Numbered from the stretch's first letter, positions 7,345 through 14,824 are shown. The stretch: DNA of 16,674 bases from an uncultured Clostridia bacterium (GCA_944376035.1 CALWBJ010000200.1:1-16674); one strand, 5' to 3'. Notes: generated by a model from the letters alone, not told the origin. A program made the numbers and translations.

Positions 7345-9318
7345 TTATTTTCCGCAGACTTCTTTTGCGGCGTTTACAACGGCATCAACGGTAAAGCCGA
7401 ATTTTTCAAACAGTTTTTTTGCAGGTGCGGATGCGCCGAAAGTATCTATGCCGACAATCTTTCCGTCAAGACCTACATATTTATACCAGGAAAGGGTTGC
7501 GCCCGCTTCAACCGCAACTCTCGCGCGGACGGAAGAGGGGATAACGCTCTCTTTATATTTTTCGCTCTGTTTTTCAAATTCTTCCATACAGGGCATGGAA
7601 ACGACTCTTGCGTCGATACCGTCTTTCAAGAGTTCTTCTCTTGCGTTTACCGCGAGCGATACTTCGCTGCCGGTTGCAATAATTATGACGTCAGGCGTCT
7701 TTTTCGCGCTGTCACGGAGAATGTAGCCGCCCTTGAACGCGTCTTTACCCGTTCCCTCTAACATGGGAAGAGTCTGACGTGAGAGGAACAGGCAGGACGG
7801 TTCTTTGCCGGTAAGAGCGCCTATCCATGCCGCGGTAGTTTCTCTGCCGTCGGCGGGACGGTATACTTTGAGGTTGGGCATTGCGCGGAGTCCCGCAAGT
7901 TGCTCAATAGGCTGATGTGTAGGACCGTCTTCGCCTACTCCGATAGAGTCGTGAGTAAGAATATACGTTACGGGGATTTCCATTATTGCAGACATACGCA
8001 TAGCGTTCTTCATATAATCGGAGAATACCGCAAAGGTAGCGCAGTAAGGCATAAGTCCGCCGTGCAGATACATGCCGTTAGCGATAGCCGCCATTGCGTG
8101 TTCGCGGATACCGAAGTGCATGTTGGAGCCGGTCTTGTCGTCGGGGAGGAAGTCGCCGCGCGATTTCATGTTGGATTTGTTTGCAGGGGCGAGGTCCGCG
8201 CTTCCGCCGATAAGGTTGGGAACGTATTTAGCGAGTTTATTGAGTACCGTGCTCGAATATCCGCTCGACGCGTCGTCTTTTTCGAACTGCCAGAGTTCGT
8301 CTATAGAGGCAAGGTCTTTATAGTTGTTCTTTTTCCATTCGTTATATTCTTTTGCAAGTTCGGGATACTGTTTTTCGTATTCCTTGAACATCTCTTTCCA
8401 CGCTTTTTCCGCTCTTCTTCCTTTTAGAGCGAATTTCTTGCAGTGTTTGAATACTTCTTCGGGAACTTCGAAAGGAGCGTAGTCCCAGCCGAGGTTTTTC
8501 TTTAAAGCTGCTACGCCTTCTTCGCCGAGGGGCGCGCCGTGGCAACTTGCTTTACCCGCAAGGAGTGAGCCGTAACCTATGGTAGATTTGATTATGATAA
8601 GCGACGGCTTTTCCTTTTCCGCCTTGGCTTTCTTGATGGCGCGGTTGATAGCGGCGACGTCGTTAGCGTCTTTAACCTTTATAACCTGCCAGCCGAGCGC
8701 TTCGTGGCGTTTGCCTACGTCTTCGTTGAAGGTTATATCCGTGCTGCCTTCAATGGTTATATCGTTATCGTCGTATAAAACGATGAGTTTGCCGAGTTTT
8801 AACGAACCTGCGAGCGAAGCAGCCTCGTTTTCTATACCTTCCTGCATGCAGCCGTCTCCGCAGAGGGCAATGGTGTAGTGGTCTACAATGGGGAATCCCT
8901 CTTTGTTGAATTTAGCGGCAAGATAGTTTTCCGCGATAGCCATACCGACGGCGTTGGCAACACCCTGACCGAGCGGACCCGTACTTGTTTCCACACCGGG
9001 GCAGACCTTGTATTCGGGATGTCCCGCGGTCCTTGAACCTAACTGACGGAAATTCATGATGTCGTCCTTGGTGAGTCCGAATCCGAACAGATAATAAAGC
9101 GAATAATCGAGCATGGAAGCATGTCCTGCCGATAAAACAAACCTGTCTCTGTTGTCGAAAGCGGTGTTTTTAGGGTTAAACGTCATATTTGTAAAAGCGG
9201 CATAGCCGATAGGCGCAGCGCCGAGCGGCATGCCGGGATGACCGGAATTAGCCTTCTGTATAGCCTCAGCGGAAAGTACCCTTATGGCGTTAATTGTCAA
9301 CTGTTTTACGTCGTTCAT
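7345..9318 (-). CDS. tkt: Transketolase
   Basis: This 657-residue thiamine-diphosphate enzyme moves two-carbon units between sugar phosphates in the non-oxidative pentose phosphate pathway, in the cytoplasm. The N-terminal domain carries SGHPGMPLGAAP (25-36), His66 (SAGHAS), the TPP/Mg-binding GDG (154-156) with Asn185, and His260. The middle domain has GGSADL and catalytic Glu406 in FGIREHAMAA, and a C-terminal domain follows. These positions match the E. coli-type enzyme closely, and its length of about 660 is normal. AAGGAGG (9324-9330) lies five bases from the ATG. It is the only minus-strand gene here and has its own promoter and terminator. Neighbouring genes do not belong to the pathway, and no transaldolase is present. 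Confidence 0.97.
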   Translation of the reverse strand: MNDVKQLTINAIRVLSAEAIQKANSGHPGMPLGAAPIGYAAFTNMTFNPKNTAFDNRDRFVLSAGHASMLDYSLYYLFGFGLTKDDIMNFRQLGSRTAGHPEYKVCPGVETSTGPLGQGVANAVGMAIAENYLAAKFNKEGFPIVDHYTIALCGDGCMQEGIENEAASLAGSLKLGKLIVLYDDNDITIEGSTDITFNEDVGKRHEALGWQVIKVKDANDVAAINRAIKKAKAEKEKPSLIIIKSTIGYGSLLAGKASCHGAPLGEEGVAALKKNLGWDYAPFEVPEEVFKHCKKFALKGRRAEKAWKEMFKEYEKQYPELAKEYNEWKKNNYKDLASIDELWQFEKDDASSGYSSTVLNKLAKYVPNLIGGSADLAPANKSNMKSRGDFLPDDKTGSNMHFGIREHAMAAIANGMYLHGGLMPYCATFAVFSDYMKNAMRMSAIMEIPVTYILTHDSIGVGEDGPTHQPIEQLAGLRAMPNLKVYRPADGRETTAAWIGALTGKEPSCLFLSRQTLPMLEGTGKDAFKGGYILRDSAKKTPDVIIIATGSEVSLAVNAREELLKDGIDARVVSMPCMEEFEKQSEKYKESVIPSSVRARVAVEAGATLSWYKYVGLDGKIVGIDTFGASAPAKKLFEKFGFTVDAVVNAAKEVCGK

Positions 9319-9377
9319 AAAAACCTCCTTAGAATAACGCGTGCCTTTGAAGCAATATCAGTGATTATTTTACTTCA

Positions 9378-9397
9378 AATTGATTAACAAATCAATT
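9378..9397. promoter_or_regulatory. Palindromic operator candidate over the tkt start site
   Basis: AATTGATT (9378-9385), AACA and AATCAATT (9390-9397) form a perfect 8-bp dyad. It overlaps the -10 box and the predicted transcription start of tkt, a position suited to repression. The regulator is unknown. Confidence 0.45.
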
Positions 9398-9423
9398 ATA
9401 TAGCATTAATCATTTAATTACAA
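9395..9423 (-). promoter_or_regulatory. Promoter of transketolase
   Basis: On the minus strand TTGTAA (9423-9418), a 17-base spacer and a perfect TATAAT (9400-9395) predict a start near 9388. That gives a leader of about 70 bases before the ATG at 9318. Confidence 0.75.
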
Positions 9424-9453
9424 GTCTTTTTCCCCAAATACTTTTAAAAAAAC

Positions 9454-9482
9454 TTGTATAATCGGGTTAAGAGTGGTATAAT
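9454..9482 (+). promoter_or_regulatory. Strong extended -10 promoter, divergent from tkt
   Basis: TTGTAT (9454-9459), a 17-base spacer and TATAAT (9477-9482) with TGG directly before the -10 form an extended promoter. It starts near 9489 and lies back-to-back with the tkt promoter, with 30 bases between the -35 boxes. Confidence 0.7.
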
Positions 9483-9488
9483 AAAAAT

Positions 9489-9595
9489 ATATTAAAATGG
9501 AATAGTATATGCCGCGCGGTCAGACTGAACGTGTGCGTTTCAAAAGACCACCCGAGAGTTTTAAGTTCAGGGCGGAGCGGGTGTGGTGATTTTTC
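9489..9595 (+). other. Unassigned GC-rich element: small RNA or 26-codon peptide gene
   Basis: A compact GC-rich stretch interrupts an otherwise AT-rich 398-base spacer, directly downstream of a strong promoter. Two readings fit. As RNA: TGAACG (9526-9531) can pair with CGTTTCA (9536-9542, one bulge); CACCCG (9549-9554) pairs with CGGGTG (9578-9583); and TTTTT ends the element at 9590-9594, like a terminator. CTGAAC (9525-9530) can alternatively pair with GTTCAG (9565-9570), which would form a pseudoknot with the CACCCG stem. As protein: ATG 9509 to TGA 9589 encodes 26 residues rich in Arg, beginning MPRGQTERVR and ending RAERVW. It has no good ribosome site. I do not recognise it as a known riboswitch or RNA family. 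From 9600 to 9716 only AT-rich sequence and the next gene's ribosome site are visible. Confidence 0.35.
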
Positions 9596-9716
9596 ATAAT
9601 TTCCCGTGCATTTATAATTTGTAATTTTTATGGCTTTTTGATTAAAGTTTTTGATATTTGAAAATATATAATTATTATGATTATAAAAAATATGGCACAG
9701 GGTAAAAAGGAGAACT

Positions 9717-10598
9717 ATGATTTATTTGGTTGACGGGGAATACATGGCGCTTTTCCCCTCGGGTTGGCTCTGGGCAGGACTTGCGATAGGGCTTGCGGTT
9801 ATTATCGCATTTTATGTTCTGCGCTCTATCGGCGTCTATACGCTTGCCAAAAGAAACGGCTATAAGAATGCCTATCTCGGCTGGATACCTTTCGCGTGGA
9901 TTTATCTTGCGGCACGGCTTTGCGGAAACGTTACTTTTTTCGGTAAAAGGATAAACTCTTTTGCGACCATTCTCGTGGTCTTTTATACCGTAACGCAAGT
10001 GCTTATGCTGGCATATTATTTTATTTGCTACTTTCCTGTTGCGGGATACTTCCTGCAAGGCGGAACTGTTTATATAGTTTCAAATATAAGCGGAGCGAGC
10101 CTGCCGGGAATAGCGTATCCGCTTTTAAATAACGTATGCACGCAGACGGCAATAAATATAAATTATCCTTATTCGCAGACTTTTATTACCGTGTTCAATA
10201 TCTGCATCATAATATCAAACATTCTCGATATTATAAACATCGTGCTTATGGTAACCTTTTATTTCGCGTTGTTCGGAAAATTCTGGCCCATGCACTCTTT
10301 TGTCGCGGCGATATTCAGCGTGTTCGGACTGTTCGGACCGTTTGTATTCGTAATAAGGAAAAACAGGGCGATGTCGAGAGAGGAATTTTTGCGTTCGCGT
10401 TACGGTTATTATCAGAATCCTTACGGTAATCCGTATAACAATCCCTACGGGAATCCTAACGGTCAGACTCCGCCCAAACCTCCGGAAACGCCTTTTTCCG
10501 AATTTGCCGAAAGGGGAGAAGTAGACCCCGGTGATCCGTTCGGGGAGTTTTCCGACGGCAAGGACAAAGACGACGATAAAAATAAAGAAAATAAATAA
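9717..10598 (+). CDS. Uncharacterised four-helix membrane protein with repetitive hydrophilic tail
   Basis: I do not recognise a named function. Hydrophobic segments at about residues 17-38, 82-112, 155-187 and 193-214 suggest four membrane helices. Between the first two, YTLAKRNGYKNAYLGWIPFA (41-60) is a basic amphipathic segment of a kind seen in many uncharacterised clostridial membrane proteins. After residue 215 the chain is soluble. It has a Tyr/Asn/Pro/Gly repeat (NPYGNPYNNPYGNPNG, 234-249), a Pro-rich linker, two PFxEF motifs (PFSEF 259-263 and PFGEF 274-278) and a Lys/Asp-rich end. AAGGAG lies four bases before the ATG. A second ATG nine codons later has GGGGA upstream and is a possible alternative start. 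The gene lies 76 bases before mnmE and could be cotranscribed with it, but a functional link is not evident. Confidence 0.8.
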   Translation: MIYLVDGEYMALFPSGWLWAGLAIGLAVIIAFYVLRSIGVYTLAKRNGYKNAYLGWIPFAWIYLAARLCGNVTFFGKRINSFATILVVFYTVTQVLMLAYYFICYFPVAGYFLQGGTVYIVSNISGASLPGIAYPLLNNVCTQTAININYPYSQTFITVFNICIIISNILDIINIVLMVTFYFALFGKFWPMHSFVAAIFSVFGLFGPFVFVIRKNRAMSREEFLRSRYGYYQNPYGNPYNNPYGNPNGQTPPKPPETPFSEFAERGEVDPGDPFGEFSDGKDKDDDKNKENK

Positions 10599-10674
10599 GA
10601 AAAATATATTTCAGAGTTAAATACGGCGGGTAAAGAGAGTAAAAAGGACATAAGAAATAAAGAGGATATAAAGA

Positions 10675-12012
10675 ATGGCGAGTGAAAATATCGCGGCAAT
10701 ATCTACGGGGCTTGTGGCGAGCGGGGTCGCCGTTATAAGAATAAGCGGGGACAGTCCGCAGAAAATTGCCGAAAAAATGTTCAGACCCTCAGGGCATACT
10801 GCGGTAAAGGATTTTGAACCTAACAAGATGTACGTCGGCGAAATAGAGTGCGGCGGTTTTACCGATACGGGTATGTGCGTATATTTTAAAGGGCCGAAGA
10901 GTTTTACGGGCGAGGACACGGTAGAATTTCATTGCCACGGCGGAACGGCCATTGCGAAAGGCGTGTTAAAACGCACTTTCGAACTGGGGGCAAGACCTGC
11001 GGTAAACGGCGAGTTTACGAGGCGCGCGTTTATGAACGGCAAACTGTCGCTATCGTCGGCAGAAGGGCTTATCGACATTATAAACAGCGAGTCGGAAAGC
11101 GGAGTCCGCGCGGGGTACTATCTTTACCGCGAAAAACTCACCGTAAAAATCTCTGCCGTTCAGGATAAACTTTTGGACGTTCTTTCGGAAATCGATGCGG
11201 ACATGGACTTTCCCGAAGAGGACCTTACCGTTTCTTCTACCGAGACGGCAAAAACAATTCTAGGCGATTGCGAGAGGGAAATATCAGACCTTTTAAAAAC
11301 TTTCAGGACGGGAAGAGTGCTGAAAAACGGTGTGAAGGTAGGTATTGCAGGCAAACCCAACACGGGTAAAAGTTCACTTCTTAACGCACTTCTTAATTAT
11401 GATAAAGCAATAGTGTCGGACATCGCGGGTACTACAAGGGACGTGGTAGAGGGCGTTATAGATATTTCAGGAGTGAGATTTTATTTTTCGGACACTGCGG
11501 GAATACGAGATAGCGAGGACGTAATCGAGAGAATAGGCGTCGGCATATCCGAAAAAATACTTAATGAAAGCGACCTTGTGCTTTTAGTTCTCGACGCGTC
11601 GGATATAGACGGCGAGGACGAAAAAATATATTCGCGCGTAAAAGATAAAAACTGCCTTGTGGTTTTGAATAAAACCGATAAGACGTCGGTTAAAGACGGT
11701 CGTGCCGACATAGAAGTTTCCGCTCTTAATAAAACAAACATCGAACAGTTAAAACAGGCAATCTATAATAAAACGGTTGGGGCAGGCATAGATTTAAACG
11801 GAGATTTTCTTTGTGAAGAGCGGCATTACGACGCGCTTATCCGCGCCCTTGAAAAAATCCGCAATGCGCTTTCGGCCGCAGATAAAGTAAGCTTAGATCT
11901 GATTGCCATTGATATAAAAGGCGCTTGGGACGCGCTGGGCGAGATATCGGGCAAAACCGCGTCTGAAGAAATTATAAATAATATTTTTGCCAAATTCTGC
12001 GTGGGGAAATAG
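10675..12012 (+). CDS. mnmE: tRNA uridine-5-carboxymethylaminomethyl(34) GTPase MnmE
   Basis: This 445-residue protein has the full MnmE layout. An N-terminal tetrahydrofolate-binding domain (1-120, with FTGEDTVEFHCHGG) leads into a helical domain that embeds a Ras-like G domain (about 220-375) and ends in FCVGK with the conserved catalytic Cys442. G motifs: GKPNTGKS (226-233, Thr where Val is usual), TTRD (253-256), DTAG (273-276) and NKTD (332-335). With MnmG it modifies U34 of tRNAs reading NNA/NNG codons. In many genomes mnmG is next door, but here a LysR gene follows instead, so mnmG must be elsewhere. AGAGG lies nine bases before the ATG. Confidence 0.97.
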   Translation: MASENIAAISTGLVASGVAVIRISGDSPQKIAEKMFRPSGHTAVKDFEPNKMYVGEIECGGFTDTGMCVYFKGPKSFTGEDTVEFHCHGGTAIAKGVLKRTFELGARPAVNGEFTRRAFMNGKLSLSSAEGLIDIINSESESGVRAGYYLYREKLTVKISAVQDKLLDVLSEIDADMDFPEEDLTVSSTETAKTILGDCEREISDLLKTFRTGRVLKNGVKVGIAGKPNTGKSSLLNALLNYDKAIVSDIAGTTRDVVEGVIDISGVRFYFSDTAGIRDSEDVIERIGVGISEKILNESDLVLLVLDASDIDGEDEKIYSRVKDKNCLVVLNKTDKTSVKDGRADIEVSALNKTNIEQLKQAIYNKTVGAGIDLNGDFLCEERHYDALIRALEKIRNALSAADKVSLDLIAIDIKGAWDALGEISGKTASEEIINNIFAKFCVGK

Positions 12013-12021
12013 GCGCGTAAA

Positions 12022-12069
12022 AGGCGGTTTAATGAATAATAATTACCGCCTATATCATTAAAATTTTTT
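12022..12069 (+). terminator. Possible weak terminator after mnmE
   Basis: AGGCGGT (12022-12028) pairs with ACCGCCT (12045-12051) across a 16-base AT-rich loop. TTTTTT follows only at 12064-12069, 12 bases beyond the stem. The detached U-tract makes this a weak call. Confidence 0.35.
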
Positions 12070-12112
12070 GTAAACATTCTTTCGCAGAGCATATAAAATC
12101 GGCTTTTTACGA

Positions 12113-12136
12113 AAAAATTTCAGTAAAAATTTCAGT
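12113..12136 (+). repeat. Perfect 12-bp tandem direct repeat upstream of the LysR gene
   Basis: AAAAATTTCAGT occurs twice without a gap (12113-12124 and 12125-12136). It is about 90 bases upstream of the LysR start. It may be a slippage duplication or a repeated binding site one helical turn apart. Confidence 0.65.
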
Positions 12137-12164
12137 TTAGTCTTTGGAGTTTTTCAATTATCTT

Positions 12165-12188
12165 TTGGTTATTCGGTTAATCGGTTAA
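12165..12188 (+). repeat. 8-bp phased repeats upstream of the LysR gene
   Basis: TCGGTTAA is repeated exactly at 12173-12180 and 12181-12188, preceded by a degenerate copy TTGGTTAT at 12165-12172. It lies 36 bases upstream of the LysR ATG. A regulatory role is possible but unproven. Confidence 0.5.
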
Positions 12189-12223
12189 AAGGTAATCTGA
12201 AAAAATAATTATACGGGGTAAAA

Positions 12224-13138
12224 ATGGTAAACCTTGAACTTTACAGAGTATTTTATACGGTGGCTAAGTGCGGAAGCCTCACGAAAGCCGCGGAAGAACT
12301 TTTTATATCACAACCTGCCGTTTCGCAGGCGATAAAGCAACTGGAAACCCAACTGGGCGGGCAACTTTTTAACCGCACTCATAAGGGCATGGAACTTTCG
12401 GAAACGGGCGGAAAACAGATTTTCAAAACCGTCGAACAGGCGCTGAAACTTTTCGACGAGGCGGAAAACAAGTATGCCGAACTGAAAGATACCGCGACGG
12501 GTATTTTAAGAATTTGCGCTTCGGATACCGTTTCCACACATTTTTTACTTCCGTACATAAAAAAATATCATGAAAAATATCCGGACGTAAATCTTATACT
12601 TCAGAACTGTACGTCAAACGAAACGATAGAACTTCTTAAAAATAAAAAAGGGGATATAGGCTTTGTCAATCTTCCCATAGACGACAGCGAAATCAATCTT
12701 TCCAACACCGTTATGCAACTACACGACACTTTTGTCGCAAGCGAAAAATTCAGATTTCTTTCGGAAGATACAGTAGACCTCAAACGCTTGCAGGATTATC
12801 CTCTTTTGATGCTTGAACTTTCCACTGCTACGAGGCAGGCGATTGTTTCTTTTGCACACTCGCAAGGGATACATCTTCATCCTGAAATAGAACTTGCAAG
12901 TCTTGAACTTATGACCGAACTTGCCAAAAACGGCATCGGTATCGCATGTATACCGAGAGAGTTCGTACTTCACGAACTTGAAGAAGAAAAGAGTCTTTTT
13001 GAAATACGGACGACGCCGTCGCTGCCTTCCCGTGCGATAGGTCTTGCACTGCCGAAAAACGAAACGCTTACTTTTGCGGTAAAGGAATTTCTCAAAATGT
13101 TAAGCGGACACGATGAAAAACACGACTGTAAAATTTAA
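12224..13138 (+). CDS. LysR-family transcriptional regulator
   Basis: This 304-residue protein has the LysR layout. An N-terminal winged helix-turn-helix (about residues 3-60) contains SLTKAAEELFISQPAVSQAI and the QLETQLGGQLFNR wing, followed by a linker helix (about 62-85) and a periplasmic-binding-protein-like effector domain (about 90-295). The family usually acts as tetramers that activate or repress a nearby promoter in response to a small metabolite. The ligand cannot be told from sequence. A weak GGGG site precedes the ATG by five bases. Unusually, the gene is not divergent from its likely target: uppP follows on the same strand after 29 bases. It may therefore regulate its own operon, with the direct repeats upstream as candidate sites. 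Confidence 0.92.
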   Translation: MVNLELYRVFYTVAKCGSLTKAAEELFISQPAVSQAIKQLETQLGGQLFNRTHKGMELSETGGKQIFKTVEQALKLFDEAENKYAELKDTATGILRICASDTVSTHFLLPYIKKYHEKYPDVNLILQNCTSNETIELLKNKKGDIGFVNLPIDDSEINLSNTVMQLHDTFVASEKFRFLSEDTVDLKRLQDYPLLMLELSTATRQAIVSFAHSQGIHLHPEIELASLELMTELAKNGIGIACIPREFVLHELEEEKSLFEIRTTPSLPSRAIGLALPKNETLTFAVKEFLKMLSGHDEKHDCKI

Positions 13139-13167
13139 GTAGACCTGTAATAAAGGAGAACGGTTAT

Positions 13168-13953
13168 ATGGAGATTTGGCAGGCAATAATACTTGGTGCG
13201 GTACAGGGACTGGCGGAATTTCTGCCCGTTTCGTCAAGCGGACATCTGATTCTTTTGCAACACTGGTTCGGAATACGCGACAACGTGGTTTTTTACAGCG
13301 TTATGTTGCACGTGGGAACGCTTATTCCCGTTGTAGTGGTGCTCTGGAAAGAGATTATAGGACTTTTTAAAAAACCTTTCAATAAATTCTGGTACTTAGT
13401 GCTTGCAAGCGTGCCGGCAGGGGTGATAGGAATAGTTTTTTCCTTCGCATTCGACTTGGACGCGCTATTTTCCGAAAATATATGGCTGCTCGCCATAACT
13501 TTCGCTTTTACGGCGGCGGAACTTATTTTTGCCGAGGTCAGGAGCAAGCGTGTGGTTATGGAAAATCCCATAAACGCGAAAACGGCGTTTATAATGGGCT
13601 GCGGTCAGGCAGTGGGCGTTCTGCCCGGTATTTCGAGAAGCGGAACGACTATCAGCGCGGGCTGTCTTGCAAAAGTAGAAAAGAGCGAAAACGCAAACTT
13701 TACTTTTCTTATGAGTATTCCCATAATTCTTGCCGCAGTGCTTTTGGAAAGCGTAACTTGTATAAAAGAGGGCGGAATCGGGGATATTAGTGTTGTGCCC
13801 CTTATCTTCGGCATAATAACGGCGATGGTTTGCGGTTATATTGCAATAAAATTCATGCTGAAAATAATCAAAAAAGCTAATTACAAATGGTTCAGCATCT
13901 ATCTCGCGCTTATCGTTATTGCCACAATAGTTACAGAGATCGCCGGCATATAA
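13168..13953 (+). CDS. uppP: Undecaprenyl-diphosphate phosphatase UppP (BacA type)
   Basis: This 261-residue polytopic membrane enzyme converts undecaprenyl pyrophosphate to undecaprenyl phosphate, recycling the lipid carrier for peptidoglycan and other wall polymers; its overproduction is known to confer bacitracin tolerance. The (E/Q)xxxE motif is Q13-GLA-E17 in LAEFLPVSSSGHL, with His26. The second motif is PGISRSGTT (153-161) with Arg157. Gln takes the place of the first Glu found in E. coli, which the family allows. AAGGAG lies nine bases before the ATG. It follows the LysR gene by 29 bases and precedes a small ORF by 9 bases, so it is probably cotranscribed with both. Confidence 0.96.
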   Translation: MEIWQAIILGAVQGLAEFLPVSSSGHLILLQHWFGIRDNVVFYSVMLHVGTLIPVVVVLWKEIIGLFKKPFNKFWYLVLASVPAGVIGIVFSFAFDLDALFSENIWLLAITFAFTAAELIFAEVRSKRVVMENPINAKTAFIMGCGQAVGVLPGISRSGTTISAGCLAKVEKSENANFTFLMSIPIILAAVLLESVTCIKEGGIGDISVVPLIFGIITAMVCGYIAIKFMLKIIKKANYKWFSIYLALIVIATIVTEIAGI

Positions 13954-13962
13954 AGGTGAAGT

Positions 13963-14070
13963 TTGAAAGAAGAAAAAATACTTAGAAAACTTGAATACGC
14001 AAGACCTTCCGAGTGCGCTCGGCTTGTAAAAAAACTTGTCGCAAAAAAAATAAAAGGTAACAAAAGATGA
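13963..14070 (+). CDS. Putative 35-residue small protein between uppP and mscL
   Basis: A TTG start at 13963 opens a 35-codon frame. It reads KEEKILRKLEYARPSECAR, then LVKKLVAKKIKGNKR, and stops at TGA 14068-14070. AGGTGA (13954-13959) is a fitting ribosome site, with the frame starting nine bases after the uppP stop. The stop overlaps the mscL ATG as ATGA, a classic translational-coupling arrangement. The peptide is strongly basic, probably one amphipathic helix, with no membrane segment and a single Cys. I know of no family for it. It might be a regulatory or RNA- or membrane-surface-binding peptide, or a device to set mscL translation. It could also be chance, although the tight fit on both sides argues against that. 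Confidence 0.5.
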   Translation: MKEEKILRKLEYARPSECARLVKKLVAKKIKGNKR

Positions 14071-14639
14071 ATAAATTTTTTTCGGAGTTTAAAAAGTTTA
14101 TTTCCCTCGGTAACGTCATTGACCTTGCCGTAGGTATTATCGTCGGCGGCGCGTTTACCGCGATTGTAACCGCGCTTACGACCAACATATTCAATCCGCT
14201 TGTCAACTGGGCGTTGTCGGGCACGGGCGGCGGTCTTGAATCTGCCGTTACAATGCTTAAAGTCGTTTACGACGAGGCGGGTAATATCGATATGAGCAAG
14301 TGTATTTATATCGATTGGGGCGCGGTAATTGCCGCTGTGATAAACTTTTTTGTCATCGCGTTCGTTCTTTTTGTTATAGTCCGCGCCATAAACAGGGTCA
14401 GAGAAGTTACGACTCCTAAATTTTTCGGTTATTCCAAAAAAGAGTATATAAAACTCAGAAGAGCCGGCAACAGTCGCGATAAAATAAAAGAAATGGCAGA
14501 GGAGCGCGACAAATTAGCCGCGGAAGAGAAAAAACTTAAAGAAGAAGAGGCGAAACTCCATTCAACCGAAGGACTTTTGGAACAGATAAAGGAAATTCTC
14601 GAAAAAAGCATTTCCGAAAACAATATTAAAAAAGAATAG
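14067..14639 (+). CDS. mscL: Large-conductance mechanosensitive channel MscL
   Basis: MscL opens under membrane tension to release solutes on osmotic downshock. The N-terminal amphipathic helix (FFSEFKKFISLGN), the pore helix TM1 (about 16-45, NVIDLAVGIIVGGAFTAIV) and TM2 (about 84-107, AVIAAVINFFVIAFVLFVIV) are all present. At 190 residues it is longer than the usual 130-150. The C-terminal bundle motif LLEQIKEIL (170-178) is kept, but about 50 extra residues sit between it and TM2. They include a charged coiled-coil-like stretch (DKIKEMAEERDKLAAEEKKL and on, about 138-165). AAAAGG lies nine bases before the ATG, which overlaps the stop of the preceding small ORF. It is the last gene of the LysR-uppP unit. 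Confidence 0.95.
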   Translation: MNKFFSEFKKFISLGNVIDLAVGIIVGGAFTAIVTALTTNIFNPLVNWALSGTGGGLESAVTMLKVVYDEAGNIDMSKCIYIDWGAVIAAVINFFVIAFVLFVIVRAINRVREVTTPKFFGYSKKEYIKLRRAGNSRDKIKEMAEERDKLAAEEKKLKEEEAKLHSTEGLLEQIKEILEKSISENNIKKE

Positions 14640-14798
14640 GCTTATAAATACTGACCTTCATTGACCTGCTTTGGAATACGTTGTTTTATAAAAAATTACC
14701 TGCGATATGATAAATGAATATTAAAGCAAGTAAATTATAAAAAAAGAAAACAAGCAAAATATAAAATAATAATTAAAGTAAATAAATTATAAAATAAT

Positions 14799-14824
14799 AT
14801 TTAATTTGTACATTTAATTTGTAC
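14799..14824 (+). repeat. Perfect 13-bp tandem direct repeat before the mscL terminator
   Basis: ATTTAATTTGTAC is repeated without a gap (14799-14811 and 14812-14824). The last base of the second copy is also the first base of the terminator stem. Confidence 0.7.

Noticed and set aside
9489..9595. T-box or known riboswitch upstream of the membrane protein gene
   Set aside because: I checked for the T-box consensus on both strands and the core motifs of FMN, TPP, cobalamin, ZTP, THF and fluoride riboswitches, and none fits.
14661..14689. Possible promoter TTGACC-17-TTTTAT after mscL that would feed a short RNA ending at the 14824-14855 terminator
   Set aside because: The -10 is poor and the would-be RNA is low-complexity A/T with no structure. 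The terminator is explained by mscL readthrough.
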